Source of the DNA: UBA1737 sp045653225
GTDB taxonomy: Bacteria; Bacillota_I; Bacilli_A; ML615J-28; CAG-313
Length of the DNA stretch: 10,320 nucleotides
Reading direction: 5' to 3'
Assembly: GCA_045653225.1 (NCBI GenBank)
Contig: JAZOLP010000067.1
Location: forward strand, 1 to 10,320
In this document: positions 8,453 to 10,320 of the stretch, in pieces
Position numbering within the stretch: the first letter of the stretch is position 1
Layout of the letters: each line of letters begins with the position of its first letter
Notes under the pieces: generated by a model
Seen by the model: the letters and a program-made list of their open reading frames with translations, nothing else
What the model was told of the DNA's origin: nothing
Databases searched by the model: none
Made by a program: the position numbers and the translations under genes

Positions 8453-8530
8453 AATTCTCCACCTCTTTTTCAAATTCTAAGTACATTGGGGTGCCTTTTT
8501 TAATGCAAGACTACCTCATTGTATCATATC
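8453..8530 (-). other. rpoB 5' leader (about 78 nt)
   Basis: This is the stretch between the predicted transcription start and the rpoB TTG. I see no convincing hairpin or known riboswitch in it. It contains a 20-codon frame (ATG at 8486-8484 to TAG at 8426-8424) that overlaps the rpoB start in another frame, with a weak AAGG seven bases upstream, and a CACCCC patch that stands out in an AT-rich context. Whether it has a regulatory role is unknown. Confidence 0.4.
8460..8465 (-). promoter_or_regulatory. Shine-Dalgarno site that sets the rpoB TTG start
   Basis: The minus strand reads GAGGTG seven bases upstream of TTG at 8452-8450. This motif lies inside the longer open frame that begins at TTG 8473, and that upstream codon has no purine-rich site at a suitable distance. 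The internal TTG is therefore preferred. Confidence 0.8.
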
Positions 8531-8536
8531 TTATTT

Positions 8537-8565
8537 ATTCTACCAAAGAACTTTATTTTTGTCAA
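8537..8565 (-). promoter_or_regulatory. Strong sigma-A type promoter of rpoB-rpoC
   Basis: The minus strand carries a perfect -35 TTGACA (8565-8560), a 17-base spacer and the -10 TAGAAT (8542-8537), one mismatch from consensus. The -10 is preceded by TGG, adding an extended -10. The predicted transcription start is near 8530, giving a leader of about 78 bases before the rpoB TTG. The promoter lies just downstream of the methyltransferase terminator, so rpoBC is most likely expressed as its own two-gene unit. Confidence 0.88.
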
Positions 8566-8610
8566 GTAAAATAAACTTTTTTTAATTATTTTTGCAGGAA
8601 ATTTTTAAGT

Positions 8611-8651
8611 AAAAACAAAAATAGGACAAAAACGTAATGTTTTTATCCTAT
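8611..8651 (-). terminator. Intrinsic terminator after the ybxB-like methyltransferase gene
   Basis: The arms 8621-8633 and 8639-8651 form a 13-bp stem with a five-base loop. The single non-identical position becomes a G-U pair in the minus-strand RNA, which fits a hairpin made in that direction. It is followed by U-rich sequence (four U, G, five U; bases 8620-8611). The TAG stop codon at 8650-8648 is inside the upstream arm, so translation and hairpin formation overlap physically. It separates this gene from rpoB. Confidence 0.88.
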
Positions 8652-9241
8652 TTAACAGCTTTTATAATCTCATACCCTTTATCTTTTTCAATAACTTCTA
8701 CACTTTTATAAACTTCTTTTAAAGCCTTTTTCGCAGAATCAGCTCCTTGTTTCTTTTGAATTACACACCACATAGCACCCCCACAATTTAAGCGTTCATA
8801 TGCACCTAAAATAATTCCATGCACAACGCTCTTACCAGCTCTAATAGGAGGATTAGAAATAATTAAATCATAAGTATCTGTAACATTTTCATATACATTA
8901 CTTTCAAATACTCTAGCATTCAATATATTATTTTCTTTAATAGCTAATTCGCACAACCCAATAGCTCTTTTATTAACATCAACCATTGTAACATCTAAAT
9001 TTTTATAAATTTTAGCAAGAGTTATACCAATAGTTCCATAGCCACATCCAACATCTAAAACCTTAGAGGCTCCATCCAAGTTAACAGTTTTTAGTAAAAG
9101 GTTAGACCCAAAATCTATTCCGCCTTTAGAAAATACTCCGTTATCAGCAAAAAAAGTAAGTTCTGTTCCTTTAAAAAAGTATGATATTTTTCTTATTTCA
9201 CTTTGTAAATTTGTATTATTTTCAAAATATTGATTTGCCAT
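8648..9241 (-). CDS. ybxB: RsmC/YbxB-like class I SAM-dependent methyltransferase (probable 16S rRNA guanine-N2 methyltransferase)
   Basis: The product probably transfers a methyl group from S-adenosylmethionine to a guanine in 16S rRNA; target identity is inferred from the family. The 197-residue protein shows the small-domain methyltransferase signature: GVFSKGGIDFGSNLLL (35-50), SAM-binding motif I VLDVGCGYGTIGI (61-73), an acidic residue after strand 2 in MVDVN (86-90), catalytic motif IV NPPIRAGK (130-137), and QKKQGA (162-167). It is a single-domain protein the size of B. subtilis YbxB, unlike E. coli RsmC, which has a second methyltransferase-like domain. The ATG at 9241 is preceded by AAGAGG with a five-base spacer. 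It sits between rplL and rpoB exactly as ybxB does in Bacillota. It has its own promoter and terminator, so expression is probably independent of both neighbours. Whether it acts on G1207 (E. coli numbering) or another nucleotide cannot be told here. Confidence 0.92.
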   Translation of the reverse strand: MANQYFENNTNLQSEIRKISYFFKGTELTFFADNGVFSKGGIDFGSNLLLKTVNLDGASKVLDVGCGYGTIGITLAKIYKNLDVTMVDVNKRAIGLCELAIKENNILNARVFESNVYENVTDTYDLIISNPPIRAGKSVVHGIILGAYERLNCGGAMWCVIQKKQGADSAKKALKEVYKSVEVIEKDKGYEIIKAVK

Positions 9242-9275
9242 TTTTTCCTCTTTATATTAATGTTTTATTACTATT

Positions 9276-9304
9276 ATTTTACCATAATTAACCTTTTTTG
9301 TAAA
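9276..9304 (-). promoter_or_regulatory. Promoter of the ybxB-like methyltransferase gene
   Basis: The minus strand has TTTACA (9304-9299, one mismatch from TTGACA), a 17-base spacer and TAAAAT (9281-9276, one mismatch from TATAAT). The -10 is preceded by TGG, an extended -10. Predicted transcription start is near 9269, about 28 bases before the ATG. It lies directly downstream of the rplL terminator. Confidence 0.8.
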
Positions 9305-9336
9305 CCAATATAAACACATAAATTAATATTTTAAAT

Positions 9337-9367
9337 AAAAAATCTCTACACATTGTGTAGAGATTTT
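9337..9367 (-). terminator. Intrinsic terminator after rplL
   Basis: The arms 9339-9351 and 9355-9367 make a perfect 13-bp stem closed by a three-base loop, with TCTCTACAC / GTGTAGAGA at the core. In the minus direction it is followed by a T run (9342-9337, partly inside the stem) and more AT-rich sequence. It starts about 28 bases after the rplL TAA. It should end most rplJ-rplL transcripts before the methyltransferase gene. Confidence 0.92.
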
Positions 9368-9395
9368 ATGACATATGATAAAGTTATTAAGTTAA

Positions 9396-9764
9396 TTATT
9401 TAACTTCAACTTCAGCGCCAGCTTCTGTTAATTTGTCAGCGATAGCTTTAGCTTCTTCTGGATCAATCTTTTCTTTAACAGGTTTTGGAGCGTTGTCTAC
9501 TAAGTCTTTAGCTTCTTTTAAGCCTAAACCAGTAATTTCACGAACTAATTTGATAACTGCTAATTTGTTAGCACCAGCTGATTTTAATACAACGTTAACT
9601 TCGCTTGGTCCTTGTTCTTCAGCAGCAGCAACAGCAGCAACAGCAACTGGAGCAGCAGCACTTACACCAAATTCTTCTTCGATAGCCTTTACTAATTCGT
9701 TTAATTCTAATACGCTCATTTCTTTAATAGCACTGATAAATTCTTCAACACTAAACTTTGCCAT
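9396..9764 (-). CDS. rplL: 50S ribosomal protein L7/L12
   Basis: L7/L12 dimers form the flexible ribosomal stalk that recruits elongation, initiation and release GTPases. The 122-residue product has the expected three parts: an N-terminal dimerisation and L10-binding helical domain (about 1-33, FSVEEFISAIKEMSVLELNE), an Ala/Val-rich hinge (about 35-52), and the globular C-terminal domain (about 54-122) with the hallmark KSAGANKLAVIKLVREITGL and GLKEAKDLVDNAPKPVKE, ending AGAEVEVK. Length is normal. The ATG at 9764-9762 has AGGAGG nine bases upstream (9779-9774). It follows rplJ by 41 bases, consistent with the co-transcribed pair, and the hairpin downstream closes the unit. L7/L12 is needed in several copies per ribosome, so its strong separate ribosome-binding site makes sense. 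Confidence 0.98.
   Translation of the reverse strand: MAKFSVEEFISAIKEMSVLELNELVKAIEEEFGVSAAAPVAVAAVAAAEEQGPSEVNVVLKSAGANKLAVIKLVREITGLGLKEAKDLVDNAPKPVKEKIDPEEAKAIADKLTEAGAEVEVK
9621..9660 (-). repeat. GCA-rich trinucleotide tract encoding the L7/L12 hinge
   Basis: On the plus strand this stretch is built of runs of GCA and AGCAAC units (minus strand TGC/GTT), encoding the Ala/Val-rich hinge of rplL. It is an imperfect microsatellite inside a coding region. Hinge length is known to vary between species; nothing shows that it varies within this one. Confidence 0.55.
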
Positions 9765-9805
9765 TTCGTTTTTCCTCCTAAAATTAAATTTTAAAAATTA
9801 ATGAT

Positions 9806-10291
9806 TTACTTTTGTTCTGAAACTGCATTAAGAGCAACTGCAAGTCCACGAACTGGAGCTTGTAGTACAGATAATAACATTGAAACCATACCAAGTTTGT
9901 TTGGTAATTTTGCAAGAGCAGCCATTTCTTTTTCAGTCATGTAAGCACCGTTAACGATACCAGCTTTAACACTTAACTTTTCATGATCTTTAGCGAATTC
10001 ATAAACAAGTTTTGCAGCTGTAACTTCATCAGGTGCAGTAACATAAGCACATGGACCAACTAAGTGTTCTTCAACACCAGCACATCCAATTTCTTGAACA
10101 GCACGTCTTAAAATGTTATTTTTTGTTACTTTCATTTCACAGTTTTCAGCATGTAACTTAACACGAAGTTCTGAAACTTCTGCTACAGTTAATCCTAGGT
10201 AATCAACGAATAATGTGGAACTAGCGCCATTGATTTTATTAACAACAGCTAGAACCTCTTCTTGTTTCTTAGCGATAGTCGCTTCATTCAT
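9806..10291 (-). CDS. rplJ: 50S ribosomal protein L10
   Basis: L10 anchors the L7/L12 dimers to 23S rRNA at the base of the stalk. The 161-residue product begins MNEATIAKKQEEV, then shows the family core TLFVDYLGLTVAEVSELR (26-43), KVTKNNILRRAV (54-65), LVGPCAYV (77-84), LSVKAGIVNG (106-115) and LPNKLGMVSMLLSVLQAPVR (129-148). The closing helix (ALNAVSEQK) is the L7/L12-binding part. An upstream in-frame GTG at 10300 would add three residues, but its first base is also the last base of the AGGAGG motif (10305-10300), so it cannot use that site. The ATG at 10291-10289 lies eight bases from the motif and is chosen. Length fits B. subtilis L10 (166). The usual L10-binding leader and promoter would be beyond the right edge; only 29 bases upstream are visible. 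Co-transcribed with rplL. Confidence 0.97.
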   Translation of the reverse strand: MNEATIAKKQEEVLAVVNKINGASSTLFVDYLGLTVAEVSELRVKLHAENCEMKVTKNNILRRAVQEIGCAGVEEHLVGPCAYVTAPDEVTAAKLVYEFAKDHEKLSVKAGIVNGAYMTEKEMAALAKLPNKLGMVSMLLSVLQAPVRGLAVALNAVSEQK

Positions 10292-10299
10292 TGTTTTCA

Positions 10300-10305
10300 C
10301 CTCCT
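10300..10305 (-). promoter_or_regulatory. Shine-Dalgarno site that sets the rplJ ATG start
   Basis: The minus strand reads AGGAGG eight bases before the ATG at 10291-10289, ruling out the overlapping GTG at 10300-10298 as start. It is flanked by complementary TTTTC (10310-10306) and GAAAA (10298-10294), so the motif would sit in the loop of a weak five-base-pair hairpin. Confidence 0.8.
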
Positions 10306-10320
10306 GAAAATTTCTTCCTA

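Noticed and set aside
8453..8473. rpoB start at the upstream TTG (8473)
   Set aside because: No Shine-Dalgarno site precedes it, the strong GAGGTG motif lies inside the extension, and the family N-terminus aligns from the next TTG.
8511..8519. Minimal ATG-AGG-TAG frame in the rpoB leader, about ten bases after the predicted transcript start
   Set aside because: There is no ribosome-binding site and the motif is short enough to be chance. It would merit attention only if conserved.
9433..9801. Open frame of 122 codons on the plus strand, opposite rplL and equal to it in length
   Set aside because: It mirrors the rplL coding sequence in an alanine-rich region, is rich in low-complexity Ala/Thr/Ser, resembles no family I know, and has no convincing ribosome-binding site.
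10292..10300. rplJ start at GTG 10300
   Set aside because: Its first base is part of the AGGAGG motif, so it cannot be served by it; the ATG three codons later has ideal spacing.
1..10320. Possible use of TGA as tryptophan, as in some Mollicutes
   Set aside because: The complete reading frames reach full length under the standard bacterial code and the tryptophan codons inspected are TGG, so no recoding is needed.
1..10320. Mobile elements, CRISPR arrays, tRNA or rRNA genes, or a new defence or metabolic system
   Set aside because: Genes for conserved core functions fill almost the whole window and the gaps are short (at most about 195 bases) and explained by promoters and terminators. I found no transposase, spaced direct repeats, cloverleaf or rRNA sequence.

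Overview
The window is a piece of an AT-rich, low-GC Gram-positive chromosome. The protein sequences read most like Bacillota of the Bacilli/Erysipelotrichia/Mollicutes-relative type: RpoB and RpoC resemble Bacillus subtilis without the large proteobacterial trigger-loop insertion, and the gene order rplJ-rplL-ybxB-rpoB-rpoC is the classic Bacillota order. Tryptophan is written TGG wherever I checked, and all five visible stops are TAA or TAG, so nothing requires TGA to be read as tryptophan. The exact lineage cannot be fixed from this window alone.

Everything is encoded on the minus strand, so transcription runs from high to low coordinates. In that order: rplJ (L10, 10291-9806, with its 5' leader mostly outside the window), rplL (L7/L12, 9764-9396) ending in a strong intrinsic terminator, an RsmC/YbxB-like methyltransferase (9241-8648) with its own promoter and terminator, then rpoB (8452-4781) and rpoC (4763-726) behind a near-consensus promoter, a terminator, and finally a separate promoter driving priA, of which only the first 206 codons (619-2) are inside the window. 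No stretch over 300 bases lacks a gene.

Functionally this is core information processing: the ribosomal stalk (L10 plus L7/L12, which recruits translation GTPases), a probable 16S rRNA guanine methyltransferase, the two large catalytic subunits of RNA polymerase, and the start of the primosomal helicase PriA that reloads the replication machinery at stalled forks. Three hairpin terminators and three promoters divide the window into four transcription units. I place rpoB at an internal TTG and rplJ at an internal ATG on the basis of Shine-Dalgarno spacing and alignment with known family N-termini; rpoC also begins with TTG.

I see no mobile element, CRISPR array, tRNA, rRNA or unknown multi-gene system. 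The points worth a second look are lineage-type oddities in RNA polymerase (an Ala-to-Pro change just after the catalytic NADFDGD motif, a changed bridge-helix pair, three insertions in RpoC), the break in the usual synteny after rpoC, and the regulatory layout.
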